Positions 1 to 9,396 of a stretch of DNA of 64,000 nucleotides are shown piece after piece. How positions within the stretch are numbered: position 1 is the first letter of the stretch; every line of letters starts with the position of its first letter. The position numbers were made by a program, and so were the translations under genes. The DNA comes from Vreelandella stevensii S18214 (GTDB lineage: Bacteria > Pseudomonadota > Gammaproteobacteria > Pseudomonadales > Halomonadaceae), in assembly GCF_000275725.1 (NCBI RefSeq), contig NZ_AJTS01000039.1, positions 62,001-126,000 on the forward strand, read 5' to 3'. Under the pieces are notes generated by a model, which had not been told where the DNA came from, searched no databases, and worked only from the letters and a program-made list of their open reading frames with translations.

Positions 1-1312
1 TACTGTCCACGTCGATGCCGCCGAAGGCCGCGCCTTCCGGCAACGCTTGACGCTCACCGCTGGGGGTTCCCAGCGCGGCCAGGCGTGCCAGTACCTGATT
101 CAATCGCGTGCGCTTGTTGGGCTCGCGGAAGCTGACGGCAGTGTCACTCAACGGCAGCAGGCTGGGCAGAGCATCGCGCGCGTCAGTGGCGTTGGCCGCC
201 ACCAGTTGGATACGTTCGACGGCGTGGCCAAGCGCTGCCAGCAACCCCTGGGCCAGCGCCACCTGATGATTCAGAAAGGCGCTCAAACGGGGCGGCATGC
301 CCTCGTGAAGCTGAATACGTACTTCAGAGGCGCCGCTGGCCAAGGCCGTCAGCCACTGGTCGTGGCCAGCCGCGCCCAGCTCTTCCAGCGGCACATCGAT
401 GAGATGGCCTGGCGTGACCACGCCCGCCTGGCGCTCTTGCTCCAGAGTATCGTGAGTAACGAAGCGCAGCACGGGCACCTCGCCTCCCGCCTCACGGTAG
501 GCCTCGAGCCACGCTGCCAGCGTATCCTGCTGACGGCGCGTTTCGGGCAGCCTGAACTCGATGGCACCGGTGGGGCAGGCGCTGGTGCAACTACCGACGC
601 CCTGGCACAGAAAGGGATCTATCTCGATGCGGGACTCGATACGCCCCTTGATGCTGGTGATGGCATCCGCCGGGCAGACGTCCAGGCAGCGGGTACACCC
701 GACATTGCCACTGGCCGAATGCGCGCACAGGTCGGTATTGACCTGGAAGTAACGGGGCTTGTCGAACTCGCCTACCAGCTCGACGGCACTCTCCAGCACT
801 TGCTGGCGCTGCTCATCGGCAGCCTCGGGAGCGAGTCGCAAATAGCCAGGCGGCGGCAGTTCCCATGGCATCGCGGGCAGCATGCCGGGGGCCGTCAGGT
901 CCAGCACGACATCGAAGGCGTCACGCTCGACCAGCACTTGTGCCAGATCCAGCGTTTCACCCTGTGAAAACGGCACCTGAAGATGAAACGCGCCCAGGTG
1001 CCCGGTGATAGTGAGCTGCGCCAGCTGCTCGGCACTCAAGGGCTGCTCGATGACGGGCTCACTGCCCATCGGCAGCTCGGCGGCGTCGTTCAGGGTCAGT
1101 AGCGTCAGCGATGCCAGCCCCTGATGCTGCAGTGCGCGAGCGGCGGCTGTCACGGGTTGAACGGCACCGATCAGCACCACGTGTCCACGACTATGGTAGG
1201 TAACGTTGGCGGGGGTCAGATTGACTGGCCAGGAGATACGCCGACGCACCGCTTCACGAGCGGCCGCGTTGCGCTGGTCGTCAATCGACGCCAGTTGGAT
1301 TCGTTGGTTCAT
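1..1312 (-). CDS. 4Fe-4S ferredoxin-domain protein of the formate dehydrogenase locus (3' end beyond window)
   Basis: The reading frame opens at the ATG at 1312 and runs off the left edge, giving about 437 codons. The middle of the protein holds a ferredoxin-like region. Its first cysteine set is CX9CX2CX3CP (CTRCLDVCP) and its second reads CQGVGSCTSACP, with three cysteines visible instead of four. The protein therefore probably binds one or two Fe-S clusters and passes electrons. The flanking parts match no enzyme I recognise. Together with DUF3306 and DUF3305 upstream and fdhD and Mo-cofactor genes divergent, it belongs to the accessory set often found beside bacterial formate dehydrogenases. 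A role in electron transfer or assembly for that enzyme is inference. The long open frame on the opposite strand is a codon-bias shadow. Confidence 0.8.
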   Translation of the reverse strand, partial: MNQRIQLASIDDQRNAAAREAVRRRISWPVNLTPANVTYHSRGHVVLIGAVQPVTAAARALQHQGLASLTLLTLNDAAELPMGSEPVIEQPLSAEQLAQLTITGHLGAFHLQVPFSQGETLDLAQVLVERDAFDVVLDLTAPGMLPAMPWELPPPGYLRLAPEAADEQRQQVLESAVELVGEFDKPRYFQVNTDLCAHSASGNVGCTRCLDVCPADAITSIKGRIESRIEIDPFLCQGVGSCTSACPTGAIEFRLPETRRQQDTLAAWLEAYREAGGEVPVLRFVTHDTLEQERQAGVVTPGHLIDVPLEELGAAGHDQWLTALASGASEVRIQLHEGMPPRLSAFLNHQVALAQGLLAALGHAVERIQLVAANATDARDALPSLLPLSDTAVSFREPNKRTRLNQVLARLAALGTPSGERQALPEGAAFGGIDVDS

Positions 1313-1510
1313 GCACGCTCACGGTCAATGGGTCGTTCTTATTATTTGAATGGTCGTTTTAATGGTCATTTTGACACAAGTGCGGCGTAACGCCACTGTC
1401 CTTATGCTTTCAGCGTATGGCGCTATGCCGCCTTTTGCCACTTTCATTGGTCGTATCACTGTCAACGGTGGCCCACCAGACCAACGCTAACCTCATGATA
1501 AAAAAGACAA

Positions 1511-2125
1511 CTATCGTTCAGAGCGCTCACGGCGAGCGTGACAAGATAAATCAGACTGGTCGTCTAGGTCGGTTCTTTGTACAAAACTGCCATCGCCGTT
1601 GCAAGCCGCCATCTCCTCCGTATGGTCAGCCGACGGGGTGTCCTGGGGCTCTGTACGGGGTTCTGTCCGGGACTCTGCTGCTGGCGTGCTCTCCTCCTGG
1701 GGCACCTCGCTGGCCTCTTCCGCTTGGTGAGTCCACCGCCTGAGCTTGCCCGCCAGCTCGCTGGCCATGGGCTTCAACTGCTGCGTGTAGTCGGCATCGT
1801 AATCATCCAACCCGTCACGCACGTTGTAGTTGCCGGTGGCCCACAGTCGGCGCAGGGCACGGCGGCGCAGCGCCGAACTGACCCCCGCCGCCATGAAGGC
1901 ACTGAAGTCGCTGCCAGCGGGCAGGGTATCAGGGTCGGGGAGCGTATCGTCCAGGCTGCCGGGCGCAGGTGCCGGGGGCTCAGCGGGGTCGGCCGGGGCT
2001 TCCTGGTGTACGTGCGCGTCAGCCAGCACCGGCGCTTCCTCACTTGCCTGGGCAGGCTCGGGCACCATGACGTCATCGCTCTCGAGACCGCGCTTTTTAC
2101 GCGACCAACGCTCTAATCGGCTCAT
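1511..2125 (-). CDS. DUF3306 domain protein
   Basis: About 204 residues starting MSRLERWSRKKRGLE, at the ATG four bases after the DUF3305 stop. The frame continues upstream, but that part overlaps DUF3305 and is not protein-like. The recognisable core is the stretch with PAGSDFSAFMAAGVS and LRRLWATGNYNVRDGLDDY, typical of DUF3306, followed by a low-complexity acidic, Glu/Pro-rich C-terminal tail that is probably disordered. No signal peptide or membrane segment is visible. Families DUF3305 and DUF3306 are nearly always found side by side next to formate dehydrogenase genes. Their biochemical role is unknown, and the neighbourhood here (fdhD, moaA, mobA, moeA) fits that pattern. Confidence 0.8.
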   Translation of the reverse strand: MSRLERWSRKKRGLESDDVMVPEPAQASEEAPVLADAHVHQEAPADPAEPPAPAPGSLDDTLPDPDTLPAGSDFSAFMAAGVSSALRRRALRRLWATGNYNVRDGLDDYDADYTQQLKPMASELAGKLRRWTHQAEEASEVPQEESTPAAESRTEPRTEPQDTPSADHTEEMAACNGDGSFVQRTDLDDQSDLSCHARRERSER

Positions 2126-2129
2126 CGGG

Positions 2130-2561
2130 TCACTCCTTGTCGGGCAGCGCCTGAGCGCGGCCTGCCCCTTTGCGTTTTTTCTTGCGCTGCTCCACGGGGG
2201 CTTCTCCGTGACGGGCCAGATAGCGTTCGATCCACACCTGAATGGCCAGCGGCATGGGTGCCTCCAGCACCTGCTGTTCGCCATCCAGCCAGCCCGCCGC
2301 CACGTCCTGGCTCGCGGTAATGGCATCCGGCCTGGCTGGCTGACCGGTAAAACCAGCGCGCACGAAGAGTCTTGGGGTAGCGGACGTCAGGTTGAAGCGG
2401 TAAGCCGCACGTTCGGTCATGGAGAGCTGCAGATGCAGCACGTGGTCACCCTGGTCACCGGGCACCAGCTCGGTGATACGCCACTGGGTCACGGTAAACG
2501 CCCCCATGGTCTTTTGCTCGGCCACCAGGGTGGCACTAATGGCACGCAGATTATCACTCAT
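2130..2561 (-). CDS. DUF3305 domain protein
   Basis: 143 residues beginning MSDNLRAISATLVAEQK. This ATG was chosen because AAGGGGC lies just upstream of it; a longer frame to 2624 lacks a comparable site. The protein has the compact beta-rich sequence of the DUF3305 family (QWRITELVPGDQG, LHLQLSMTERAAYRFNL, PRLFVRAG) and a lysine-rich tail. No catalytic motif is visible. It is the first gene of a minus-strand unit with DUF3306 (4-base gap) and the ferredoxin-like protein. It diverges from fdhD with about 144 bp between start codons, where the two promoters must lie. Function is unknown; the formate dehydrogenase association is from context. Confidence 0.8.
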   Translation of the reverse strand: MSDNLRAISATLVAEQKTMGAFTVTQWRITELVPGDQGDHVLHLQLSMTERAAYRFNLTSATPRLFVRAGFTGQPARPDAITASQDVAAGWLDGEQQVLEAPMPLAIQVWIERYLARHGEAPVEQRKKKRKGAGRAQALPDKE

Positions 2562-2705
2562 GAGTTGCCCCTTTAGACCTTGAACGGGTAGACAAGTAAG
2601 CCTTTTGAGCGCCATCATCGTCAACTCAGACTATTTTACTCAACTATTACGTTAAACGCCGCGCCCATCGGGCGAGGCAGTGACGCGGAGCAGTGAGGAT
2701 TGCGC

Positions 2706-3563
2706 ATGCCCGCCCTTCAGTTAAGCCGTGCCCGGCTGCCAGCCACCACCACCATTAGCGTGATGGATGCCTACGGAGCAACCTGCCAGCAGGCCATTGC
2801 CGCCGAACGCGCCCTGACGGTCTACCTCAACAAGCGTGAAATCGTGACGCTGATGACCTTGGGCGATGACCCCGAAGCGCTGGTGGTTGGCTACCTGCGT
2901 AACCAGGGGCTGCTGTACCGGGCAGAAGACCTTATGGTGGTACAGGTGGATTGGAAGGTAGAGGCCGCCGCCGTGGTCACGCGCCATCTGCCCGACGACC
3001 TGGAAGCACGCCTGGGGACCCGCACGGTGACCACGGGATGCGGGCAGGGCACGGTATTCGGCAAGCTGCTGGAGCAGACATCGCTCACGGCGCTGCCCGC
3101 CACGCCGCTGGCCCAGTCGACCCTCTACCAGCTGCTGACCAACCTGAACCACTATAACGAAACGTATCGTAGCGCAGGGGCCGTGCATGGCTGCGCGCTG
3201 TGCCAGCAGGCCCAGGTGCTCGATTTCGTCGAGGACGTGGGGCGGCACAACGCCGTGGATACCCTGGCAGGCCGCCAGTGGTTGAACCAGGCCAACAGCC
3301 AGCAGGCCGATCTCTTCTACACCACCGGCAGGCTGACTTCCGAGATGGTGCTGAAAGTGGCACAAATGGGCATCAGCGTGCTGGTCTCACGCTCGGGGGT
3401 GACCCAGAAGGGTGTCGAGCTGGCCGAACGCTTCGGCGTGATGCTGATTGCCCGCGCCAAAGGCAAAAGCTTCCAGGCCATCAACGCCGAAGGGCGCTTG
3501 ACGCTGGATGCCATTCCCCCCAAACCGCCGAGCGCTCGCTCGTCCAGGGAGGCAGGCATATGA
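2706..3563 (+). CDS. fdhD: Formate dehydrogenase accessory sulfurtransferase FdhD
   Basis: 285 residues. FdhD carries sulfur from a cysteine desulfurase to the Mo-bis-MGD cofactor, which active formate dehydrogenase needs. Family signatures are clear: FVEDVGRHNAVD, TTGRLTSEMV, SRSGVTQKGVELA and AKGKSF near the C-terminus. The usual CXXC sulfur-carrying loop is replaced by TGCGQGT with a single Cys112, and a second pair, C163/C166 (HGCALC), lies downstream. I take this as a subfamily variant. The ATG at 2706 is preferred over the TTG at 2700 because TGAGGA is then at normal spacing. The last four bases overlap mobA (ATGA), so fdhD-mobA-moeA-moaA are translationally coupled. Confidence 0.93.
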   Translation: MPALQLSRARLPATTTISVMDAYGATCQQAIAAERALTVYLNKREIVTLMTLGDDPEALVVGYLRNQGLLYRAEDLMVVQVDWKVEAAAVVTRHLPDDLEARLGTRTVTTGCGQGTVFGKLLEQTSLTALPATPLAQSTLYQLLTNLNHYNETYRSAGAVHGCALCQQAQVLDFVEDVGRHNAVDTLAGRQWLNQANSQQADLFYTTGRLTSEMVLKVAQMGISVLVSRSGVTQKGVELAERFGVMLIARAKGKSFQAINAEGRLTLDAIPPKPPSARSSREAGI

Positions 3564-4180
3564 TCGCGACACACGACCTTACCGGCATGATTCTCGCGGG
3601 GGGTGAAGGCCGCCGCATGGGCGGCCGTGACAAGGGCCTCGAGCCCTTCTCAGGCCTGCCGCTGGTGGCACACACCGTCAAGCGCTTCGACGGCCAAGTT
3701 CATGAGCTGATGATCAACGCCAACCGCAACGGCGATGCATACGCGCTGTTCGCCGATCGGGTGATCGCCGATGCCGAAGGCGGCTTCAAGGGCCCTTTGA
3801 TGGGCATTTATAGCGGCCTGCGCGCCGCCCGCACGCCGTGGCTGCTGGTTGCCCCCTGCGACTCCCCCGCGCTGCCCCATGACCTGGTGGCGCGCATGGT
3901 GGCAGGCATCGTCACGGAGGATGGCACGCACGATATTGCCGTGGCCTTCGACGGCGAGCGCCTGCACCCCGTGGTGGCGCTGCTGCGCACCTTGCTGGCC
4001 GACGACCTGGCCGCCACCCTGGCCGAGGGCGAACGCAAGATCGACCGCTGGTACGCTCGCCACGCCTGGTGCCGCGTGGACATGTCCGACTGCCCTGAGG
4101 CGTTCGCCAACCTCAATACCGAAGAGGAAAAAGCCCGCCTGGAACAGGCGCTGGCAACGTCCTCACGGGAGACCCCATGA
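3560..4180 (+). CDS. mobA: Molybdenum cofactor guanylyltransferase MobA
   Basis: 206 residues. MobA transfers GMP from GTP to molybdopterin to make the guanine dinucleotide form (MGD) used by formate dehydrogenase and other DMSO-reductase-family enzymes. The N-terminus carries the nucleotide-binding signature GMILAGGEGRRMGGRDKG (about residues 10-27). VAPCDSPALP supplies the metal/nucleotide-binding Asp of this Rossmann-like family, and HPVVALL follows in the second half. The start overlaps the fdhD stop and the stop overlaps the moeA start, both as ATGA, so expression is coupled. Length is normal for the family (about 195-215). Confidence 0.93.
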   Translation: MIATHDLTGMILAGGEGRRMGGRDKGLEPFSGLPLVAHTVKRFDGQVHELMINANRNGDAYALFADRVIADAEGGFKGPLMGIYSGLRAARTPWLLVAPCDSPALPHDLVARMVAGIVTEDGTHDIAVAFDGERLHPVVALLRTLLADDLAATLAEGERKIDRWYARHAWCRVDMSDCPEAFANLNTEEEKARLEQALATSSRETP

Positions 4181-5430
4181 GCCTGTCGTGTTTCGAGCTG
4201 GGCGAGCAGATGCTCAGCGTCGATGCTGCCCGCGAGGCGCTGATGACGCTGGTGGCGTCGCCGGTGGCCACCGAGCAGGTCGCCTTGAGCAGCGCTCATG
4301 GCCGTCGGCTGGCAGAGGACATCATTGCGCCCATCGATGTACCGCAAAACACCAACGCCGCCATGGATGGCGTGGCCCTGGCCTGGCCCAAAGCGCCTCC
4401 CTACACCACCCATTTCCCCATCGTGGGGGGCGCCTTCGCCGGGCAGGCGTTTGCCGACGAGGTGCCTGCGGGCCAGTGTGTACGCATCACCACCGGTGCG
4501 CCGATCCCCCGGGGTACCGATACGGTGATCATGCGTGAACAGCTGATCGACGATGGCGCAAGCGCCACCGTCGATGCGCCCGAACGGGTCACGGCCGGGC
4601 AGCACGTGCGCCAGGCCGGGGAAGACATTGCCAAAGGCAGCGTGGCCCTTGCCGCAGGCGCGCGCCTGGACGCCGCTCGCATGGGGCTGGTGGCCTCGCT
4701 GGGCCATGCCGTCGTCACGGTGTATCGGCGCCCCCGGGTGGCGATTTTTTCCACCGGTAACGAGGTGACGCCACCAGGCGACCCACTCCCCAGCGCAGGC
4801 GTCTACGACACCAACCGATTTACCCTGATGGGCCTGCTCGCCGAGCAGGGGGCCGAGGTGCTGGATCTGGGCATTCTCCCCGACGACCTCGACGCCATCG
4901 AAACCGCACTGGCCAGCGCCGCCACCCAGAGCGATCTGGTGATCACCAGCGGTGGGGTTTCCGTGGGCAATGCCGACTACACTCGGGCGGCGCTGGAAAA
5001 GCTTGGCCGCCTGGCCTTCTGGCGGGTAGCGCTACGCCCCGGACGGCCCATGGCCTGCGGACAGCTGGGCGCTACACAAACGCCCCTGATCGGCCTGCCG
5101 GGCAACCCGGTAGCGGTCATGGTGACATTCCTGCAATTCGTGGTACCGCTGCTGCGGCAGTTGCAGGGCCTGACCCCAGCGCCGCCGCCCCGGCTCAAGG
5201 CAATTGCCCAAACCACGTTGAAAAGCCGCTTGCAGCGCACTGACTTCATTCGCGGCGTTTACCACTGCGATGACCAGGGTACGCTGCATGTGCGCAGCAC
5301 TGGAGCCCAGGGGTCGGGGATTCTGACTTCCATGGTGGCCGCCAACTGCCTGATCGAACTTGGCGATAACCAGGCAGGCGCCCAGCCAGGCGAGGTGGTC
5401 TGCATACAACCGATAACGAGCTGGCAATGA
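4177..5430 (+). CDS. moeA: Molybdopterin molybdenumtransferase MoeA
   Basis: 417 residues, the usual length. MoeA inserts molybdate into adenylylated molybdopterin. Family marks in order are [12 protein letters not shown] in the N-terminal region, [15 protein letters not shown], the long central linker domain, [16 protein letters not shown], and the nucleotide/metal-binding [12 protein letters not shown]. The last of these has Asn where Glu or Asp is more common. LRPGRPM and GLPGNPVAV follow. The start codon overlaps the mobA stop and the stop overlaps the moaA start (both ATGA). This placement supports a dedicated Mo-cofactor operon serving the neighbouring formate dehydrogenase. Confidence 0.95.
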   Translation: MSLSCFELGEQMLSVDAAREALMTLVASPVATEQVALSSAHGRRLAEDIIAPIDVPQNTNAAMDGVALAWPKAPPYTTHFPIVGGAFAGQAFADEVPAGQCVRITTGAPIPRGTDTVIMREQLIDDGASATVDAPERVTAGQHVRQAGEDIAKGSVALAAGARLDAARMGLVASLGHAVVTVYRRPRVAIFSTGNEVTPPGDPLPSAGVYDTNRFTLMGLLAEQGAEVLDLGILPDDLDAIETALASAATQSDLVITSGGVSVGNADYTRAALEKLGRLAFWRVALRPGRPMACGQLGATQTPLIGLPGNPVAVMVTFLQFVVPLLRQLQGLTPAPPPRLKAIAQTTLKSRLQRTDFIRGVYHCDDQGTLHVRSTGAQGSGILTSMVAANCLIELGDNQAGAQPGEVVCIQPITSWQ

Positions 5431-6419
5431 CCGAACAACTGATCGACGACTTTGGCCGCCGAGTTCGCTACGTGCGGCTATCGGTGACCGACCGCTGCGA
5501 TTTTCGCTGTGTCTACTGCATGAGCGAAGAGATGACCTTTCTGCCACGCGCCCAGGTGCTCACTCTGGAGGAGCTGGCTCTGGTGGCCCGCGCGTTTACC
5601 GAGCTGGGCGTTGAGAAAATCCGCCTGACGGGCGGTGAGCCGCTGGTGCGCAAGGGCATCGAACAGCTGGTGGACGACATCGGCGCGCTGCCGGGGCTGG
5701 ATGACTTCACCATGACCACCAACGGCGCGAGCCTGCGCAAGCATGCCAGGCGGCTTTACGCGGGCGGCTTGCGTCGGCTCAACATCAGCCTCGACTCACT
5801 GCACCCCGAACGCTTCAAGCAGCTGACCCGCACGGGCGAGCTGGCCCGCGTGCTGGACGGCATTCAGGCAGCCAAGGAGGCTGGTTTCACCCGTATCAAG
5901 CTCAACGCGGTGATTCTGAAAGGGCGCAACGAAGACGAGGTGCTCGACCTGGTGAGCTTTGCCCGCCGCGAGCAGCTGGACATCAGCTTCATCGAGGAGA
6001 TGCCGCTGGGGGATGTCTCGGACCACTCACGGGCAGAGACCTTCTACTCCAGCGATGACGTGCAGGCGCTGATCGAAACCCGCTACCCGCTGACCCCCAC
6101 CACCGAAAGCACGCCGGGGCCCTCGCGCTACTTCAGGATGGCCGACAGCGACAGCCGCGTGGGGTTTATTTCCCCCCACAGCCATAACTTCTGCGACAGC
6201 TGCAACCGCGTACGCGTCACCGTGGAGGGCCGGCTGCTGCTGTGCCTGGGCAATGAACACTCGGTGGACCTGCGCGCGGTGCTGCGCCGTTACCCCGGCG
6301 AGATCGCGCCGCTCAAGCAGGCCATCATCGACGCACTGCCATTGAAGCCCGAGCGCCACCACTTCACCACCGATGGCGATGTGCAGGTGGTGCGCTTCAT
6401 GAACATGACCGGAGGGTGA
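5427..6419 (+). CDS. moaA: GTP 3',8-cyclase MoaA
   Basis: 330 residues. This radical-SAM enzyme makes 3',8-cyclo-dihydro-GTP, the first step of molybdopterin synthesis (with MoaC, not seen here). The SAM-cluster motif is [11 protein letters not shown] (Cys24, 28, 31), followed by the SAM-binding [10 protein letters not shown]. The second cluster near the C-terminus is [10 protein letters not shown] plus a third Cys in LLLCLG. The protein ends in the double glycine MNMTGG, the conserved flexible tail that reaches into the active site. ATGA overlap with moeA. moaB, moaC, moaD and moaE are not in this window and must be elsewhere. Confidence 0.96.
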   Translation: MTEQLIDDFGRRVRYVRLSVTDRCDFRCVYCMSEEMTFLPRAQVLTLEELALVARAFTELGVEKIRLTGGEPLVRKGIEQLVDDIGALPGLDDFTMTTNGASLRKHARRLYAGGLRRLNISLDSLHPERFKQLTRTGELARVLDGIQAAKEAGFTRIKLNAVILKGRNEDEVLDLVSFARREQLDISFIEEMPLGDVSDHSRAETFYSSDDVQALIETRYPLTPTTESTPGPSRYFRMADSDSRVGFISPHSHNFCDSCNRVRVTVEGRLLLCLGNEHSVDLRAVLRRYPGEIAPLKQAIIDALPLKPERHHFTTDGDVQVVRFMNMTGG

Positions 6420-6423
6420 GCCG

Positions 6424-7449
6424 TTGGCGCTTGAGGCACTCGTACCCGTGCATATCGTGACCGGCTTTTTGGGTAGCGGAAAAACCACGCTGATTCATCA
6501 GCTGATAGAGCAGAAACCCACCCATGAAAAATGGGCCATTCTGGTCAACGAGTTCGGTCAGATCGGCATCGACCAGACCATGTTCGCGGCCCGTGATGAC
6601 GTGGTGGTCAAGGGCCTGCCTGGCGGCTGCCTGTGCTGTCAGCTGGCATTCGTGCTGCAGGCGGCGCTGGTAAATCTGCTGGCACGCCAGAAACCCGACC
6701 GGGTGATCATCGAGCCTTCGGGGCTTGGGCACCCCGCCGGGCTGATGGATTTGCTGCAGGGTGAGGCTTTTCAGGACGTGGTGGCGGTGCAGGACATCAT
6801 CGCCACCCTCGACCCGCGTCGGCTGGACGAAGCACGCGTGCGAGCGCATGAGACTTTTCAAGATCAGCTGACCATGGCCGATGTCGTGGTCATCACTCTG
6901 GCCGACATGGCCAGCGACGAACAACATGCACGGGCCGAGCAGTTCATCGACACGCTCTGGCCGCCGCGCAAATGGGTGCATAGCACCCAGCAAGGCCCCT
7001 TGCCCATTGACCGCCTGCTGAGCCCTTCGGCCCCCCGCCCTGCGGCGCCAGCCGCCATGCCCGCCGCGCACCAGGCCCTGGCCACCAGCGGCCCCAGCCT
7101 CGAAGGGGCATTCTTCGATCTCCCTCCGCCCCTCGGCAAGGCGCAGCAGCAGTCCGCCAGCGCTCTGGGCTACACCAGCACCGGCGTGCGCTGGCACCCC
7201 GCCGAGCGTTTCGACCTGGACCGTTTGGCGCTATGGATGAGCGAGCTACCTGCCACCGCCAGGGTGAAGGGCGTCTTCCATACGGACGATGGCTGGAAGC
7301 AGCTCAACCGCGCCGAAGGCACCCAGCGCGTGGCCGCCAGTGCCTGGCGACAAGACTCCCGGCTGGAAGTGATTACCCCTGACGGCACGCTGCCCCTGGC
7401 TGATGCTACGCTTCCTGATCAGCTACGCGCCCTGGGGGCCTGGCGGTGA
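6424..7449 (+). CDS. CobW/COG0523-family G3E GTPase, putative metallochaperone
   Basis: 341 residues starting at a TTG with a strong GGAGGG site, four bases after the moaA stop; no ATG fits. The Walker A is GFLGSGKTTL (residues 14-23), the family metal-binding CXCC is GGCLCCQ (C69, C71, C72), and the EPSGLGHP switch and the CobW C-terminal domain follow. COG0523 GTPases deliver Zn, Co or similar metals to client proteins. Which metal this one handles cannot be told from sequence. Its place at the end of the Mo-cofactor operon may point to a client in formate dehydrogenase maturation (for example a Zn-dependent folate enzyme), but that is speculation. The last 27 bases overlap the convergent GGDEF-EAL gene. 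Confidence 0.88.
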   Translation: MALEALVPVHIVTGFLGSGKTTLIHQLIEQKPTHEKWAILVNEFGQIGIDQTMFAARDDVVVKGLPGGCLCCQLAFVLQAALVNLLARQKPDRVIIEPSGLGHPAGLMDLLQGEAFQDVVAVQDIIATLDPRRLDEARVRAHETFQDQLTMADVVVITLADMASDEQHARAEQFIDTLWPPRKWVHSTQQGPLPIDRLLSPSAPRPAAPAAMPAAHQALATSGPSLEGAFFDLPPPLGKAQQQSASALGYTSTGVRWHPAERFDLDRLALWMSELPATARVKGVFHTDDGWKQLNRAEGTQRVAASAWRQDSRLEVITPDGTLPLADATLPDQLRALGAWR

Positions 7450-9396
7450 GGGACGTTGCGCGCGTACGGCCTGCTCCATTTCCTCCACCGGCAGGGGCCG
7501 CCCGAACAAGTACCCCTGAAACGCATGGCATCCGTGGGCCATGAGCCATGCCTGATGCGCCCGAGTTTCGACCCCCTCGGCGATGACATCCAGATTCAGG
7601 CTCTTGGCCAGGGCAATGGTACTTTCGACGATGGCGGCATTGGCACTGCTCTCGAGCACCTGCTGCACGAAAGACTGGTCGATCTTCAACTGATCCAGCG
7701 GGAGCTGTGCCAGATACGCCAGCGACGAGTAGCCGGTGCCGAAGTCGTCCAGCGAGAAGCGAACGCCGCGCGCCTTCAGGCTTAGCATCTTGTCACGGGC
7801 ATCGTCTCGGGCGTCGACGAACAGCGTTTCGGTGACTTCCAGCTTCAACCGCTCGAGCGGGGCTCGGGTGCGCTGGAACACCTGCTCCACTCGATGTAGA
7901 AAATCGCTCTCGCGGAACTGCAGAGGGCTGATGTTGACTGAAATGGTCAGCTGCTCGAACCCCGGCTGGTGCTGCCACGCTGCCAACTGATGGCAGGCTG
8001 CCTCCAGCACCCACTCGCCTACGTCGTTGATCAAGCCGGTGCTTTCCAGCAGCGGAATGAACTCACCGGGCGACACCAGCCCGCGTTCAGGATGGTACCA
8101 GCGCAACAGCGCTTCGACGCCCTTGATGCGCCCCTGTTCATCCACCTGGGGCTGATAGTGCAACAGCCACTGCTGGTGATCCAGCGCCAGACGCAGGTCA
8201 GACTCCAGCTTGACCCGTGCCAGCAGCGCGGCCTGCATGGAGGGGTCGAAAAAACGTAGGCCGCGCCGGCCACTGGCCTTGGCCTGGGAAAGCGCCATGT
8301 CCGCCTGCTGCAGATAATCATCGGTACTGTGTTGGCTGTCGGCCATGACGGTGATGCCCACGCTGGCCGTGACCGACGCCTGCTCACCCCCCACCTGGAT
8401 CGGGGTATCCAGCGCTGCCATCAGCTTGCTGGCGATATGCTCGGCCAGCGCCTGCGTTTTACGCGAGCTGCCATCCACTCCCTCGACCAACACGGCAAAT
8501 TCGTCGCCGCCCAGTCGCGCCAGAGTGTCCGTATCGCGCAGCATCTGGCCAAAACGGCGTGCCACGTTCTGCAACAGCCGATCACCGATATGATGCCCCA
8601 GCGTATCGTTGACATGATTGAAGCTATCCAGGTCCAGCAGAATCAGCGCTCCGCAGCGCTGGTGGCGGTTCAGCTCCTTGAGGGCCACGCCGATTCGGTC
8701 GATGAACAGGCGACGGTTGGCAAAGCCGGTCAGCGGATCGTAGAACGCCAGCTGATGAATCTCCTGCTCGGCCGCCTTGCGTTCGCTGATGTCACTCATG
8801 GTGGCCACATAGTGGGTCAAGCTGCCGTTGCGGTCATGCACGGCACTGATGGTCAGCCACTCGGGAAACAGCTCGCCGTTCTTGCGCTGGTTCCAGATTT
8901 CTCCCTCCCAGCTTCCCGTGGAGAGTACGCTGCGCCACAAACACCGGTAGAAGGCGGCATTGTGGTGCCCAGAGCTGAACATGCGTGGGTTCCTGCCCAC
9001 GACCTCTGCATCACTGTAGCCGGTGATGCGCTTGAAAGTGTCGTTCACTTTCAGGATCGTGCCCCGTGCATCGGTCACCATGATGCCCAAATGTGCCTGA
9101 AATGCAGCGGCAGCAATTTGCAGCTCCACCTCGGCGCGTTTTGCGTCAGTTACCTCACGGGTCACGGAAAGCACTCCTTCCAATTCGTCCGGTTGTTGGG
9201 TGCTGCTCACCAGAGGACTCAACGCCCCCTCGGCAGGGCCTGGCCGCCGCACATGGTGCAGATAGAAGCGCTGATCCAGGGCCGACCAATAAAGCGGCGT
9301 GACCACTTCGTCATACGCTGACTGGCTGAAACCTCGCAACGTGCCGTCTGGCTCAGATCCCTGCCCGCATGACGGTTGTCGCCGCTGCTTACCCAA
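7423..9396 (-). CDS. PAS-GGDEF-EAL cyclic-di-GMP signalling protein (5' end disrupted)
   Basis: The intact frame encodes about 650 residues: the remainder of an N-terminal sensor, a PAS domain (about 98-215, with VNDTFKRITGYSDAEVVGRN), a GGDEF domain (ARLGGDEF preceded by the inhibitory-site RDTD) and an EAL domain (VEALLRWYHPERG, DDFGTGYSSLAYL, AEGVET). Both catalytic motifs look intact, so it could make or degrade c-di-GMP. The only start in this frame is a poor TTG at 9396. The natural 5' region, with an ATG at about 9558 and a membrane segment, is present upstream but in other frames (see the adjacent pseudogene entry). Its 3' end overlaps cobW by 27 bp, convergent. Confidence 0.75.
   Translation of the reverse strand: MGKQRRQPSCGQGSEPDGTLRGFSQSAYDEVVTPLYWSALDQRFYLHHVRRPGPAEGALSPLVSSTQQPDELEGVLSVTREVTDAKRAEVELQIAAAAFQAHLGIMVTDARGTILKVNDTFKRITGYSDAEVVGRNPRMFSSGHHNAAFYRCLWRSVLSTGSWEGEIWNQRKNGELFPEWLTISAVHDRNGSLTHYVATMSDISERKAAEQEIHQLAFYDPLTGFANRRLFIDRIGVALKELNRHQRCGALILLDLDSFNHVNDTLGHHIGDRLLQNVARRFGQMLRDTDTLARLGGDEFAVLVEGVDGSSRKTQALAEHIASKLMAALDTPIQVGGEQASVTASVGITVMADSQHSTDDYLQQADMALSQAKASGRRGLRFFDPSMQAALLARVKLESDLRLALDHQQWLLHYQPQVDEQGRIKGVEALLRWYHPERGLVSPGEFIPLLESTGLINDVGEWVLEAACHQLAAWQHQPGFEQLTISVNISPLQFRESDFLHRVEQVFQRTRAPLERLKLEVTETLFVDARDDARDKMLSLKARGVRFSLDDFGTGYSSLAYLAQLPLDQLKIDQSFVQQVLESSANAAIVESTIALAKSLNLDVIAEGVETRAHQAWLMAHGCHAFQGYLFGRPLPVEEMEQAVRAQRPSPPGPQGA

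Noticed and set aside
47-967. Long plus-strand open frame over the ferredoxin-like gene
   Set aside because: The minus frame has the cysteine motifs and a sensible start; the plus frame has no recognisable domain and is a GC-bias shadow.
8329-9321. 330-codon plus-strand frame opposite the GGDEF-EAL gene
   Set aside because: No start signal or domain; the minus strand carries PAS, GGDEF and EAL motifs.
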